Shown piece by piece: positions 45,271 through 53,848 of a DNA stretch of 64,000 bases. How positions within the stretch are numbered: position 1 is the first letter of the stretch; the number at the start of each line of letters is the position of its first letter. Source of the DNA: Paramicrobacterium fandaimingii. Lineage in GTDB: Bacteria; Actinomycetota; Actinomycetes; Actinomycetales; Microbacteriaceae. Where the stretch lies: the NCBI RefSeq assembly GCF_011751745.2, contig NZ_CP061170.1:3162001-3226000 (forward strand). The letters run 5' to 3'. A program made the translations under genes and the position numbers. The notes under the pieces were generated by a model that made no database searches, was not told the DNA's origin, and was given only the letters and a program-made list of their open reading frames with translations.

Positions 45271-45921
45271 TCACGGCACGTCGAGGATGCGATCTTCGCC
45301 CACAACCGGAACGACAGAGCCAGCGGATGCCGCCGCAATATCTGCTGTCAGCTGGCGCAGCTCGGCGGGCGGCACCCACAGTTCGAAGGTCGCCACGGCA
45401 GCGTAGTGCGGCTCGTCGAGGCGGGCGCCGTGCTGAGGCGCCCACTCGCGCAGCATATTGTCGAAGCGCCCGGCGTCGACGTGGGCGACGTCGAGCGTCA
45501 CGCGCGTGAGCATCTCGCGCCGCACCGGCGCGGCACGGTCAAGGGCTTCAGACGTCGCGCTCGAATAGGCGCGGATCAGCCCGCCCGCTCCGAGCTTGAC
45601 ACCACCGAAGTACCGCGTGACGACGGTGACGACATCGGTGAGCTCGCGTCGACGCAGCACCTCAAGCATTGGCACCCCCGCGGTGCCCGACGGCTCCCCG
45701 TCGTCTGACGACCGAGCCTGGTCCCCCAGCACGCCGGTGACCATCGCGACGCAGTTGTGCCGAGCATCCCAATACCGCTTCTTCACCCGGGCAATGACCG
45801 CGTCGGCGTCGTCAGGGGAGCCCACAGGAGCAACGTGCGCGATGAACCGCGACTTGGTGATGACAATCTCGTTGTCGATCGGTGCGGCGATCGTCGACGG
45901 GTAGCTGCGCGAGGGGATCAT
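45271..45921 (-). CDS. YigZ/IMPACT family protein
   Basis: A 216-residue UPF0029/IMPACT protein: KSRFIAHVAPVGSPDDADAVIARVKKRYWDARHNCVAM, DDGEPSGTAGVPMLEVLRR and VVTRYFGGVKLGAGGLIRAYSS are its hallmarks, with a C-terminal DUF1949 EF-G-like domain. YigZ proteins are linked to translation or RNA binding; function is not settled. It lies 53 bases upstream of the GNAT gene on the same strand and is divergent from pepN. Confidence 0.88.
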   Translation of the reverse strand: MIPSRSYPSTIAAPIDNEIVITKSRFIAHVAPVGSPDDADAVIARVKKRYWDARHNCVAMVTGVLGDQARSSDDGEPSGTAGVPMLEVLRRRELTDVVTVVTRYFGGVKLGAGGLIRAYSSATSEALDRAAPVRREMLTRVTLDVAHVDAGRFDNMLREWAPQHGARLDEPHYAAVATFELWVPPAELRQLTADIAAASAGSVVPVVGEDRILDVP

Positions 45922-46003
45922 CGTGCCCAGCCTAACCAGTCGGCACCCGGTGCGATGAGGGGCTGCGTCCGGCACCACGGCGCACACATGAAAGCATGGA
46001 GCC

Positions 46004-48526
46004 ATGAGCTCCAACGCATCCGCAAATCTCTCCCGCTCCGAAACCGCCGACCGCTCCGCAGCGCTGACGCTGCACCGCGCGCACGTCGAGCTAGACCTGC
46101 GACGAGCACAGGATGCCGCGGCCACGACATTTCTCACAACGACGACGCTCGAGTTCGACGCCGACCTCAGCCTCGCCGATTCCACGTGGGTCGACTTCAT
46201 CGGCGAGAACGTCGAACAGGTGACGCTCAACGGCGAGAACGTTCCCGTTCAGTACGACGGTGCGCGCATTCAGATCGCCGGCCTTGCGGCATCCAATTCG
46301 CTCACCATCACGGCGAACGGCGTGTACTCCCGCTCTGGCGAGGGACTGCACCGCTTCGTTGACCCCGCCGATGGCGAGACCTACCTCTATACGCAGTACG
46401 AGCCCGCGGACTCCCGCCGTGTGATTGCCTGCTTCGAACAGCCCGATATGAAGGCGCGCTTCACGTTCACGGTGCACGCCCCGACCGGCTGGCATGTGCT
46501 GTCGAATCAGAGTGCCGTCGCCCGGCACGAGACACCGGATGCTGCGTCGCAGACTGTCGAGTTCGCACCAACGCTGCCCATCTCGAGCTACATCACGGCG
46601 GTGGCCGCCGGGCCCTACCACCGCGTCGGCGCCGAGTGGAGCCGGGGCGACCAGACCGTTGCGCTTGGCGTGTTCTGCCGAGCATCGCTTGCCGAGCACC
46701 TCGATGCAGACGAGATCGTCGAGGTGACCCAGCAAGGCCTCGACTTCTTCACCTCGAACTTCGATTACCCCTATCCGTGGGGAAAGTACGACCAGATCTT
46801 CGTGCCCGAATACAACCTCGGGGCCATGGAGAATCCGGGGCTTGTGACGTTCACGGAAGCCTACGTGTTTCGCGGCGCCTCAACCGAGTCGCAGCACGAA
46901 GGTCGCGCCAACACGATCCTGCACGAGATGGCCCACATGTGGTTCGGCGATCTCGTGACCATGCGCTGGTGGGATGATCTGTGGCTGAAGGAGTCGTTCG
47001 CCGACTACATGGGCACCCTCGCGGCCGCCGAGGCAACGCGCTTCAGCGATGCGTGGGTGACGTTCGCCAACCGGCGCAAGGCGTGGGCGTACGCGCAAGA
47101 CCAGCTGCCGACGACGCACCCGATCGTCGCCGACATCGTCGACCTCGAAGCGGCGAAGCTCAACTTCGACGGCATCACCTATGCCAAGGGCGCAGCCGTG
47201 CTGAAGCAGCTCGTCGCATTCGTCGGCCGTGATGCGTTCTTCGAGGGCGCCCGCCGCTATTTCAAGCACCACGAGTTCGGCAACACGACGCTCGACGACC
47301 TGCTTGTGCAGCTCGAAGAGACGTCGGGGCGTGACGTTCGCGCCTGGTCGACGGCGTGGCTCGAGACAACGGGTGTTGCAACGTTGGCGATCGAGACGGA
47401 TGCTGCGGGGCAGCGTACGATCACGCAGACCATCCCCCGACAGAAGCCGCGGCCGCATCGCCTTGCCGTCGCCGCCTACGACCTCGTCAACAACCGGCTC
47501 GTGCTGCGCGATTCGATCGATATCGATATTGACGGCGAACGCACGCACGTCGATGTGCCCGCGGCCGATCTCACCCTGCTGAATGCCGGCGATCTCACGT
47601 ATGCGAAGGTGCGTCTCGACGCGTCGAGCCTCGCCGCCGTCGAGTCATCTCTCGACACACTCGACGACGCCCTCTCACGGGGTCTCGTGTGGTCGTCACT
47701 GTGGAATGCCGTGCGTGACGGCGAGCTTCGGGCATCCCGTTTTCTGCGCATCGTGCGACGCTATGCCCCGAGCGAGAGCAACGTCGGGCTGCTCACATCG
47801 GTGCTGGCAAACGCCGCATTCGCCCTGTCGCACTACGTCGCCGATGCCGAGCGCGACGACGAGCGCCGCTCCTGGCTCGACGCCGCTTGGAGCGGAGCGT
47901 TCACCGCGAAGCCGGGCTCGGGGCACCAACTCGCGTGGGCGCGTGCCCTCGCGACGGCAGCCGCCTCCGACGATGGGCGGGCCGACGGCATCCGGGCGAT
48001 TCTCGATGGAACGGGCGACGCCCCCGAAGGCCTTTCGCTCGATGCTGATCTACGCTGGATGCTCGTGATCGCGCTTGCCGCAACAGGCCACGCCACACCA
48101 GACGAGATCGACGACGAGCTCACACGAGACAACACCTCAAGCGGAGTGACGGCGCACCGCGAGGCTCGGGCCGCGCTGCCAGAGCAGAGCGTGAAGGATG
48201 CCGCGTGGCACTCGGCGTGGACCGACACGAGCCTCACCAACGATCATCTCTCGGCGACGATCGAGGGGTTCGGCGCCGCGGAGCGTCGCGACCTCACCTC
48301 CGGCTTCGACGCCGAGTACTTCGAGCGCATTCGCGAGACGTGGCAGTCGCGCAGCATCGAGATCGCCAGGCGGCTCGTGCTCGGGCTGTTCCCCGAGAGC
48401 GACTCGCTTGACGTGGTAGACGCCTGGCTCACCGAGAACGAGGACGCCCCCGGGGCTCTCGTGCGTCTCGTGACAGAACAGCGTGACAAACTCGCGCGCG
48501 ATCTGCGGGTGCGCGCCGCGCAGTAG
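46004..48526 (+). CDS. pepN: Aminopeptidase N (M1 family)
   Basis: An 840-residue M1 zinc aminopeptidase. GAMEN is at residues 273-277, the zinc motif HEMAH at 307-311 with the third ligand Glu330 in WLKESFA, and the ERAP1-like C-terminal helical domain fills 520-830. It removes N-terminal residues from peptides in the cytoplasm. Start ATG 46004 is the first of the frame with AGCC upstream only; the N-terminal region is longer than minimal but plausible. Length is normal for actinobacterial PepN (about 850). Confidence 0.95.
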   Translation: MSSNASANLSRSETADRSAALTLHRAHVELDLRRAQDAAATTFLTTTTLEFDADLSLADSTWVDFIGENVEQVTLNGENVPVQYDGARIQIAGLAASNSLTITANGVYSRSGEGLHRFVDPADGETYLYTQYEPADSRRVIACFEQPDMKARFTFTVHAPTGWHVLSNQSAVARHETPDAASQTVEFAPTLPISSYITAVAAGPYHRVGAEWSRGDQTVALGVFCRASLAEHLDADEIVEVTQQGLDFFTSNFDYPYPWGKYDQIFVPEYNLGAMENPGLVTFTEAYVFRGASTESQHEGRANTILHEMAHMWFGDLVTMRWWDDLWLKESFADYMGTLAAAEATRFSDAWVTFANRRKAWAYAQDQLPTTHPIVADIVDLEAAKLNFDGITYAKGAAVLKQLVAFVGRDAFFEGARRYFKHHEFGNTTLDDLLVQLEETSGRDVRAWSTAWLETTGVATLAIETDAAGQRTITQTIPRQKPRPHRLAVAAYDLVNNRLVLRDSIDIDIDGERTHVDVPAADLTLLNAGDLTYAKVRLDASSLAAVESSLDTLDDALSRGLVWSSLWNAVRDGELRASRFLRIVRRYAPSESNVGLLTSVLANAAFALSHYVADAERDDERRSWLDAAWSGAFTAKPGSGHQLAWARALATAAASDDGRADGIRAILDGTGDAPEGLSLDADLRWMLVIALAATGHATPDEIDDELTRDNTSSGVTAHREARAALPEQSVKDAAWHSAWTDTSLTNDHLSATIEGFGAAERRDLTSGFDAEYFERIRETWQSRSIEIARRLVLGLFPESDSLDVVDAWLTENEDAPGALVRLVTEQRDKLARDLRVRAAQ

Positions 48527-48548
48527 ACGGGCGAGGCGCTGTTCAAGC

Positions 48549-48619
48549 ATTCGGAGATCTCGGCCGACACGCCGTGGTGGCGCGCACGACACGCCGCCAC
48601 GGAAGGACAATCTCCGAAT
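48549..48619. other. Nested inverted repeat between pepN and YdeI gene
   Basis: Outer arms ATTCGGAGAT (48549-48558) and ATCTCCGAAT (48610-48619) are perfect complements. Within them an 11-bp stem (48572-48582 with 48592-48602, one wobble) closes a 9-base loop. The structure follows the pepN stop by 22 bases. It may be a terminator, a processing site or a small palindromic element. Confidence 0.6.
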
Positions 48620-48680
48620 AAGTGAACGTCGGTGGCGGGCCGTATGCTCAGACGACACCGCAACGAGACGAGGGAGAACC

Positions 48681-49253
48681 GTGGCCGACCGCGACATCGT
48701 GTATATGGACTCCGCCGAGGCCTGGTGGCAGTGGCTCGCCGACAACCATGAGTCGTCGGACGGCGTGAGGCTGGCGATCCCCAAAAAGGGCAGCGGGCAG
48801 CCGGGGCCGACGAACCTTGAGGCGCTCGAGAGCGCGCTCTGCTTCGGCTGGATCGACGGTGTGCGGAACCGCCTCGACGACACGCACTTTCTGCAGTCGT
48901 TCATGCCGAGGCGGCCCCGCGGCACGTGGTCGCAGGTCAACCGCGATCGCGTCGAGCGTCTGATCGACGCGGGCCGCATGCAGCCGGCGGGCAGGCGCGA
49001 GATCGATCGCGCGAAGGCAGACGGACGATGGGATGCCGCATACGCACCAGCATCCACGATCGAGGTTCCGCCCGAGCTCGAGGCCGAGCTGGCGAAGAAC
49101 CCCAAGGCTGCCGAGTTCTTCGCCACCCTCACGGGGCAGAATCGCTATGCTTTCCTGTTCCGCATCGTCACGGCGAAGCGCGCCGAGACTCGCGAGCGCC
49201 GTGCCGCTCAATTCGTCGAGATGTTGGAACGCGGCGAGACGCTCCGCTCCTGA
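48681..49253 (+). CDS. YdeI/OmpD-associated family protein (copy 1)
   Basis: A 190-residue protein of the YdeI family: ALCFGWIDGVRNRLDDTHFLQSFMPRR, WSQVNRDRVERLIDAGRMQPAGRREID and the C-terminal FRIVTAKRAETRERRAAQFVEML. Function unknown; relatives are linked to stress and peptide resistance. GTG 48681 follows GAGGGAG. Its last 86 bases overlap the end of the convergent erm gene. A paralogue lies at 50701. Confidence 0.82.
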   Translation: MADRDIVYMDSAEAWWQWLADNHESSDGVRLAIPKKGSGQPGPTNLEALESALCFGWIDGVRNRLDDTHFLQSFMPRRPRGTWSQVNRDRVERLIDAGRMQPAGRREIDRAKADGRWDAAYAPASTIEVPPELEAELAKNPKAAEFFATLTGQNRYAFLFRIVTAKRAETRERRAAQFVEMLERGETLRS

Positions 49254-50010
49254 CCGAGTGCTCCGTCCAGAGGCTGACCCAGTTCTCGACGGTCAGCTGT
49301 TTGGGCAAGCGAGCCCGGGGTGCGGCGGTTGACAGCCACGCGTCGGCGTCCGTTCTCGACAGCGATGTGGCGCCCGCGATGATATGCGCGAGACTTACGC
49401 CGCGGCCGGTGAAGACACGCTGCGCGAAGCGCTGATATGCCGCTTGCTCGCCCGCGGGCAGCAGCATCCGCCTGGTGATGGAGAGAACGCCGCCATCAAC
49501 ACTGGGCATCGGCCTGAACGAGTGAGCGGGAACGCGTTCACGCAGCTCGAAGTCATACCAGGGCCACCACTGCGTTGTCAGCAGACTTGCGCCGCCGATT
49601 CCGGCGCGACGACGTGCCACCTCCCACTGCACAAGAAGCGTGGCGTGCGTCCACCCGGGTTCGGTCAGCAGCTTGCGCAGAATTGCCGTGGTGAGATGAA
49701 ACGGGATGCTCGAGACGACGACGTGCTGCCTCGCCGGATGCGAGTACTGCAGATAGTCTCCCACCCGAATGGTGACGCGTCCGTCAAGACGGCGATCGAG
49801 CTTTCGTGCTCGGCGGCCGTCGATTTCGATCGCCGTGAGTTGTCGATTCAGTCGCGAGAGCGGCGCGGTGAGAGCGCCGCTTCCCGGGCCGATTTCGATA
49901 ATCGGTCCGTCGGCCGTGGCGACGTGGCTGATGATGCGATCAATGACTGCGCGATTGACGAGAAAATTTTGGCCATTCTCGTGGCGGCCGTTTGACGATG
50001 TCCGTGGCAT
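49168..50010 (-). CDS. erm: Erm-type 23S rRNA (adenine-N6) methyltransferase
   Basis: A 280-residue Erm/KsgA-fold enzyme: GRHENGQNFLVN at the N-terminus, SAM site IEIGPGSGALT (41-45), and motif IV SSIPFHL at 100-106, where the usual Asn is Ser. Erm proteins methylate A2058 of 23S rRNA and give macrolide-lincosamide-streptogramin B resistance. A His/Arg-rich C-terminal tail (about 30 residues) is typical of actinobacterial Erm. ATG 50010 has GCGGAG upstream. A candidate leader peptide precedes it. The 3' end overlaps the convergent YdeI gene. Confidence 0.9.
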   Translation of the reverse strand: MPRTSSNGRHENGQNFLVNRAVIDRIISHVATADGPIIEIGPGSGALTAPLSRLNRQLTAIEIDGRRARKLDRRLDGRVTIRVGDYLQYSHPARQHVVVSSIPFHLTTAILRKLLTEPGWTHATLLVQWEVARRRAGIGGASLLTTQWWPWYDFELRERVPAHSFRPMPSVDGGVLSITRRMLLPAGEQAAYQRFAQRVFTGRGVSLAHIIAGATSLSRTDADAWLSTAAPRARLPKQLTVENWVSLWTEHSVRSGASRRVPTSRRIERHGARESRRASP

Positions 50011-50109
50011 GCGTGTGCTCCGCTGCTCGAGAGGTGAGGCCGGGCAGCGCAAAGCGGCCGCTCCGGCGATGAGCCGAATGAGCGACGGCGAACGTCGTCG
50101 AACCGCCGC

Positions 50110-50148
50110 TTAGAGGCTGCGGTGACGAATGTAGAACGCGCATGACAT
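50110..50148 (-). CDS. Candidate erm leader peptide
   Basis: A 12-residue frame, MSCAFYIRHRSL, ending 99 bases before the erm start. It contains Arg-His-Arg, a match to the +X+ motif at which macrolide-bound ribosomes stall in known erm and msr leaders. The ATG is about seven bases after a -10 box, so the message may start at the codon itself. The leader is followed by GC-rich self-complementary sequence (AGCGGCCGCT) that can pair with the AGCGG at the erm ribosome site. Confidence 0.5.
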   Translation of the reverse strand: MSCAFYIRHRSL

Positions 50149-50155
50149 GACGCAG

Positions 50156-50185
50156 ACTCTATGTCACGACGCACAGCTCATGCAA
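50156..50185 (-). promoter_or_regulatory. Candidate erm promoter
   Basis: On the minus strand TTGCAT (50180-50185), 18 bases, TAGAGT (50156-50161). The predicted start is at the leader ATG. I do not see the AT-rich WhiB7 site that often precedes actinobacterial erm promoters. Confidence 0.5.
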
Positions 50186-50195
50186 TAACGCGACG

Positions 50196-50585
50196 TCACT
50201 CGGCGTCTGGTGCCAGCAGGTGCTTCTTGCCGAACATCTCGGCCACCAGACGGGCGGGCGGCGTTCCGGCATCGAGATCGGCTCCGGCGGCGAGGAGCAT
50301 CCGCACGATCTCGTCTTCGCCTTTGAAGATGGCGCCGGCGATCGGAGACTGGTCGCGGGCATTGCGCAGATCGATGTCGGCCCCGCGCTCGATGAGCCCG
50401 CGAACGGCGTCGGCGTGGCCGTGATACGCCGCCATCATCAGGGCTGTGTTGCCACCGGCATCCTGCACGTTGAGCGGCAGGCCATGGTCGAAGAACTCAA
50501 GCAGCTCCGTTGTCTCGCCGTTTCTGGCGAGATCGATCGCCAGTGCGGTGAGCTTCTCGACGTCGTCGCGGCTGAGCTTTGGCAT
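50196..50585 (-). CDS. Ankyrin-repeat protein
   Basis: A 129-residue protein with about three ankyrin repeats: NVQDAGGNTALMMAAYHGHADAVRGLIERGADIDLRN, then DQSPIAGAIFKGEDEIVRMLLAAGADLDAG. Small bacterial ankyrin proteins of this kind often pair with catalases or act as binding scaffolds; nothing here identifies a partner. It lies upstream of the erm leader on the same strand. Start ATG 50585. Confidence 0.85.
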   Translation of the reverse strand: MPKLSRDDVEKLTALAIDLARNGETTELLEFFDHGLPLNVQDAGGNTALMMAAYHGHADAVRGLIERGADIDLRNARDQSPIAGAIFKGEDEIVRMLLAAGADLDAGTPPARLVAEMFGKKHLLAPDAE

Positions 50586-50700
50586 GCGTCCAGCATAGGG
50601 AGTGCTGCGGTCGCTGCGTCAATTCAGCTCCCAGCCGAACTCAGGCTGCGCACGTAGACTCGATGAGTCCGTGGCAGTGCGCAGAGAACAAGGAGCCGAG

Positions 50701-51276
50701 ATGGTTGATGGCGAGCCTCTTCGTTTCGAGGACGCAGCGGCGTGGGAGGCCTGGCTCGCCCAGCACTACGCAACGTCGGCTGGTGTACAGCTCGCGATTG
50801 CGAAGTCCAACAACAGCGCGGCGAGTCTGACGCACGCCGATGCCCTGGAAGTCGCTCTCTGCTACGGCTGGATCGACGGCGTACGCAATCGCATCGATCA
50901 GAGCTGGTTCTCGCAGTCGTACATGCCGCGCCGTGAGGGAAGCCGATGGTCACTGCTCAATCGAGAGCGCGCCGATGCCCTGATCGCCGCGGGTCGAATG
51001 CGTCCGGCCGGACAGCGTGAGATCGACCGCGCGAAAGCACAGGGCAGCTGGGAATCGGCCTACGCCCCTCAGTCGACAATGCAGGTTCCGCCCGAGCTCG
51101 AGGCCGCGTTGGCTGAGAACCCTCGCGCGTTCGATTTCTTCGAAACCCTCTCGGGCCGCAATCGCTACGCCGTGCTCTTTCGCGTGAGCTCGGCCAAGCA
51201 GTCTGAGACGCGGGCGAGCCGCGCAGCCACAATGGTCGAGATGCTTGAGCGCGGCGAGACGGTCTACCCGCAGTAA
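50701..51276 (+). CDS. YdeI/OmpD-associated family protein (copy 2)
   Basis: A 191-residue paralogue of the protein at 48681: ALCYGWIDGVRNRIDQSWFSQSYMPRR, DALIAAGRMRPAGQREIDRAKAQGSWESAYAP, and LERGETVYPQ line up without gaps over the core. Start ATG 50701 follows AAGGAG. Its stop abuts the stop of the PAP2 gene (convergent). The two copies are direct repeats on either side of the erm-ankyrin segment. Confidence 0.82.
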   Translation: MVDGEPLRFEDAAAWEAWLAQHYATSAGVQLAIAKSNNSAASLTHADALEVALCYGWIDGVRNRIDQSWFSQSYMPRREGSRWSLLNRERADALIAAGRMRPAGQREIDRAKAQGSWESAYAPQSTMQVPPELEAALAENPRAFDFFETLSGRNRYAVLFRVSSAKQSETRASRAATMVEMLERGETVYPQ

Positions 51277-52089
51277 TCAGCGCGTTCGGCGTGCTGACAG
51301 CATCCAGCCGACAATCGCTGCGGAGCCGAATGCACCGCCGACGACTCCGGATGCCGCTGCAGCGGTGAGCGCCCACGAGGCATCGTGGAGCGGGCCAAGA
51401 AAGTGCAGCGCCGCAAGCACCCCGGCTACTGCAACGCAGGCTGCGGCGGCGATGACGATGACGAGCGAGATCACGCTGAGCGATCTGCGCGCTTTCGCCG
51501 TCGGGCCACCACGAGCGAATCGACCCGCGGACGGGCGCAGCGTATTCGCGGCGGCAGCGACGGCCAGCACCAGAAGAGCACCGCCGACGACGTCACTCGG
51601 GCGGTGCCAGCCGAAAACGACGAGCTGACCGCTCACGAGCCCGAGCACGAGAGAGATAACAGGCAACGCGATTGGCCGCACGACATGCGGCAGCACGATC
51701 ACGAGGGCAAAGGCTGTCGAGGTGAACGCGATCGTATGCCCGCTGGGGAATGTATTGACGGCGTCGATGGAGAAGTCCGGACGCTGCAGAATCTGATGCT
51801 TGAGCAGCTGCCCCAGCACATTGCTGAGTCCCATCACGACGGCGGCGATGACGGCGTCTGCCCAGGCACGCCGGATGAGGCCGATCAGCACGACGACCGC
51901 GAGCGCGATCGCGAGATTCGGAACGGTGACAAGGGCAAGCAGCGGCGATCGTTCACTGTAGAGCGACGAGTCGAGCACCCGATCTTCCACGCGCTGGCCC
52001 AGGTGCGTCTGCACAGCCATGAAGAACGACACGACGACGCCAAGAGCGGCGACAATTGCCGTCAGAATGCTGCGCACTCGTGTCGTCAT
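51277..52089 (-). CDS. PAP2-family phosphatase
   Basis: A 270-residue membrane phosphatase: the conserved KHQILQRPDF, NTFPSGHTIAFTS and FGWHRPSDVVGG segments give the PAP2 (KxxxxxxRP / PSGH / RxxxxxHxxxD-like) active site. It likely dephosphorylates lipid phosphates such as phosphatidic acid or polyprenyl pyrophosphate in the envelope. Two more C-terminal helices follow the catalytic core. ATG 52089 has AAAGGAGAG. Confidence 0.88.
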   Translation of the reverse strand: MTTRVRSILTAIVAALGVVVSFFMAVQTHLGQRVEDRVLDSSLYSERSPLLALVTVPNLAIALAVVVLIGLIRRAWADAVIAAVVMGLSNVLGQLLKHQILQRPDFSIDAVNTFPSGHTIAFTSTAFALVIVLPHVVRPIALPVISLVLGLVSGQLVVFGWHRPSDVVGGALLVLAVAAAANTLRPSAGRFARGGPTAKARRSLSVISLVIVIAAAACVAVAGVLAALHFLGPLHDASWALTAAAASGVVGGAFGSAAIVGWMLSARRTR

Positions 52090-52261
52090 ATCTCTCCTTT
52101 CGTCCACTGACTCTGCTCTGTCCGGTGCTGTCCTGACGTGAGACACCGACTATAAGTATCGACGGTTGAAGCTGAAGAGAGAGTTGGAACGCGCCAGTCG
52201 GTTGGTATGACTCTGCTGAACGCACGGTGATCGCATGATTGGCGAAGCGTAGGCTCGTCGC

Positions 52262-52654
52262 ATGAGCACTCCGGCTATTCGCAGCATCCATCACGTGACC
52301 TTCACCGTCTCCGACGTCAGCGCGAGCATTGCCTGGTACCGCGACGTTCTGGGGTTCACCGAAGAATTCCATCGTCAGCACAACGGGCTCGAGAAGGCAC
52401 GTCTGTACAGGGGCGACATCATGGTCACCTTCGCCGGTCACGGCGACTCGGCAGAGCCTGGGCGGTTTTCGGAACGTCGTGTCGGTCTCGACCACCTGAG
52501 TTTCGGGGTGGATGCCGACGCCATCGAGGCGTGGGCTGACCATCTCGAGGCGAACGGCGTTACGTGGTCTCCCATCGTCGATGGGATCTCGGGCCGCGTG
52601 CTGTCGTTTCGCGACCCCGACAACATTGCGCTGGAGTTCTACACGATCGACTGA
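52262..52654 (+). CDS. VOC/glyoxalase superfamily protein
   Basis: A 130-residue VOC protein: SIHHVTFTVSDVSASIAWYRDVLGF at the N-terminus, GLDHLSFGVD and SFRDPDNIALEFYTI at the C-terminus, with His/Glu metal ligands typical of glyoxalase-like dioxygenases. It lies 49 bases upstream of an ECF sigma factor gene, so it may belong to its operon. A TTGGAA-N16-TATGAC promoter lies about 65 bases upstream of the start. Confidence 0.8.
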   Translation: MSTPAIRSIHHVTFTVSDVSASIAWYRDVLGFTEEFHRQHNGLEKARLYRGDIMVTFAGHGDSAEPGRFSERRVGLDHLSFGVDADAIEAWADHLEANGVTWSPIVDGISGRVLSFRDPDNIALEFYTID

Positions 52655-52703
52655 TCTCGCGGCAGAAGCTCACACTTCTTCGGCACCGCACGTCTACCGA
52701 GTG

Positions 52704-53213
52704 ATGACAATGAAACAGCCGTTTGAAGCCGTCGTCACCCATCATGGGGCGACGGTGCTTCGCGTGTGTCGAGCCGTGCTCGGCCCGCACACCGACGCAG
52801 ACGACGCATGGCAAGAGACGTTCGTCGCGGCAATGGGGGCGTACTCCGACCTTCCTGCAGACGCCAACGTCGAAGCGTGGCTCGTCACCATCGCCCATCG
52901 CAAGGCGATCGACGTCACACGGTCGCGTTCTCGGCACCCCATCACCGTCGACGAGCTTCCCGATTCGGCAAGCACCCTCGGCAACCCGGAGTCGCGCGAC
53001 CTCGATCTCTGGCCTCGCGTTGCGGCGCTGCCGCGCAAGCAACGCCTCGTCATCGCCTACCACTACGTCGCCGGCCTCCCGTATTCCGAGATCGCAGCGC
53101 TCATCGGAGGGTCTGCGGCCGCCGCACGGCGAGCCGCAGCCGACGGGATCGCTGCGTTGCGGCAGCAGCATCCGGTCGACGTCACTGCACACGAAGGAGA
53201 AGCAGATGACTGA
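52704..53213 (+). CDS. ECF RNA polymerase sigma factor
   Basis: A 169-residue ECF sigma: region 2 (EAVVTHHGATVLRVCRAVLG, DADDAWQETFVAAMGAY, VEAWLVTIAHRKAIDVTR) and region 4 (LPRKQRLVIAYHYVAGLP, YSEIAALIGGSAAAARRAAADG). No anti-sigma factor gene follows; instead the ogt gene overlaps its stop by 8 bases. This suggests a sigma factor dedicated to alkylation or DNA-damage repair genes. ATG 52704 is used; GTG 52701 and ATG 52710 are alternatives. Confidence 0.85.
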   Translation: MTMKQPFEAVVTHHGATVLRVCRAVLGPHTDADDAWQETFVAAMGAYSDLPADANVEAWLVTIAHRKAIDVTRSRSRHPITVDELPDSASTLGNPESRDLDLWPRVAALPRKQRLVIAYHYVAGLPYSEIAALIGGSAAAARRAAADGIAALRQQHPVDVTAHEGEADD

Positions 53214-53838
53214 GATTCCCCGCGAAGCCGAGCGTCTTCGCACCCTCGCCCAGCCCACAGCCGATCATCTCGCGCGGCTGCACGCCATTTTGGAGACCAG
53301 GGCCGAAGCCGCTGGCCTGATCGACGTCGCCTACGCCACGGCAGACTCTCCGCTCGGCCGATTGCTGATCGCCGCAACCCCACTGGGGATCGTGCGCATC
53401 GCGTTTGAGTCTCAGGGCTTCGACGACGTTCTCAGCCTGCTGAGCGAGCGGGTGAGCCCCCGCGTGCTCGAAGCACCCGCACGGCTCGATCTGGTTCGCA
53501 GGGAGCTCGACGAATACTTCGCTGGAACGCGCACCGGCTTCGACGTCTCTCTCGACCGCTCGCTTTCCCACGGTTTTCGGCGGCAGGTGCACGAGCATCT
53601 TCCCGCCATCGCCTACGGTTCAACGCAGTCGTACGCCGAGGTTGCCCGCGACGTGGGCAGACCGAAGGCGGTGCGAGCCGTCGGCACGGCGTGTGCCGTG
53701 AATCCGCTGCCGATCATCGTTCCCTGTCACCGCGTGCTGCGCAGTGACGGCACAACCGGCGGGTACGCGGGAGGCCCCGAGGCGAAGGCCCTGCTTCTCG
53801 ACCTCGAAGCAACCAGCACTGTCACAGACCGCCGGTAG
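53206..53838 (+). CDS. ogt: Methylated-DNA--protein-cysteine methyltransferase
   Basis: A 210-residue O6-alkylguanine transferase. The acceptor Cys is in PIIVPCHRVLR; the preceding YAEVARDVGRPKAVRAVGTA is the DNA-binding helix and the Asn hinge. A ~50-residue N-terminal extension before the Ogt core (DVAYATADSPLGRLLIA) has no recognised domain. It reverses O6-methylguanine damage by a suicide transfer. ATG 53206 overlaps the sigma factor stop. Confidence 0.92.
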   Translation: MTEIPREAERLRTLAQPTADHLARLHAILETRAEAAGLIDVAYATADSPLGRLLIAATPLGIVRIAFESQGFDDVLSLLSERVSPRVLEAPARLDLVRRELDEYFAGTRTGFDVSLDRSLSHGFRRQVHEHLPAIAYGSTQSYAEVARDVGRPKAVRAVGTACAVNPLPIIVPCHRVLRSDGTTGGYAGGPEAKALLLDLEATSTVTDRR

Positions 53839-53848
53839 CATCGCACTC

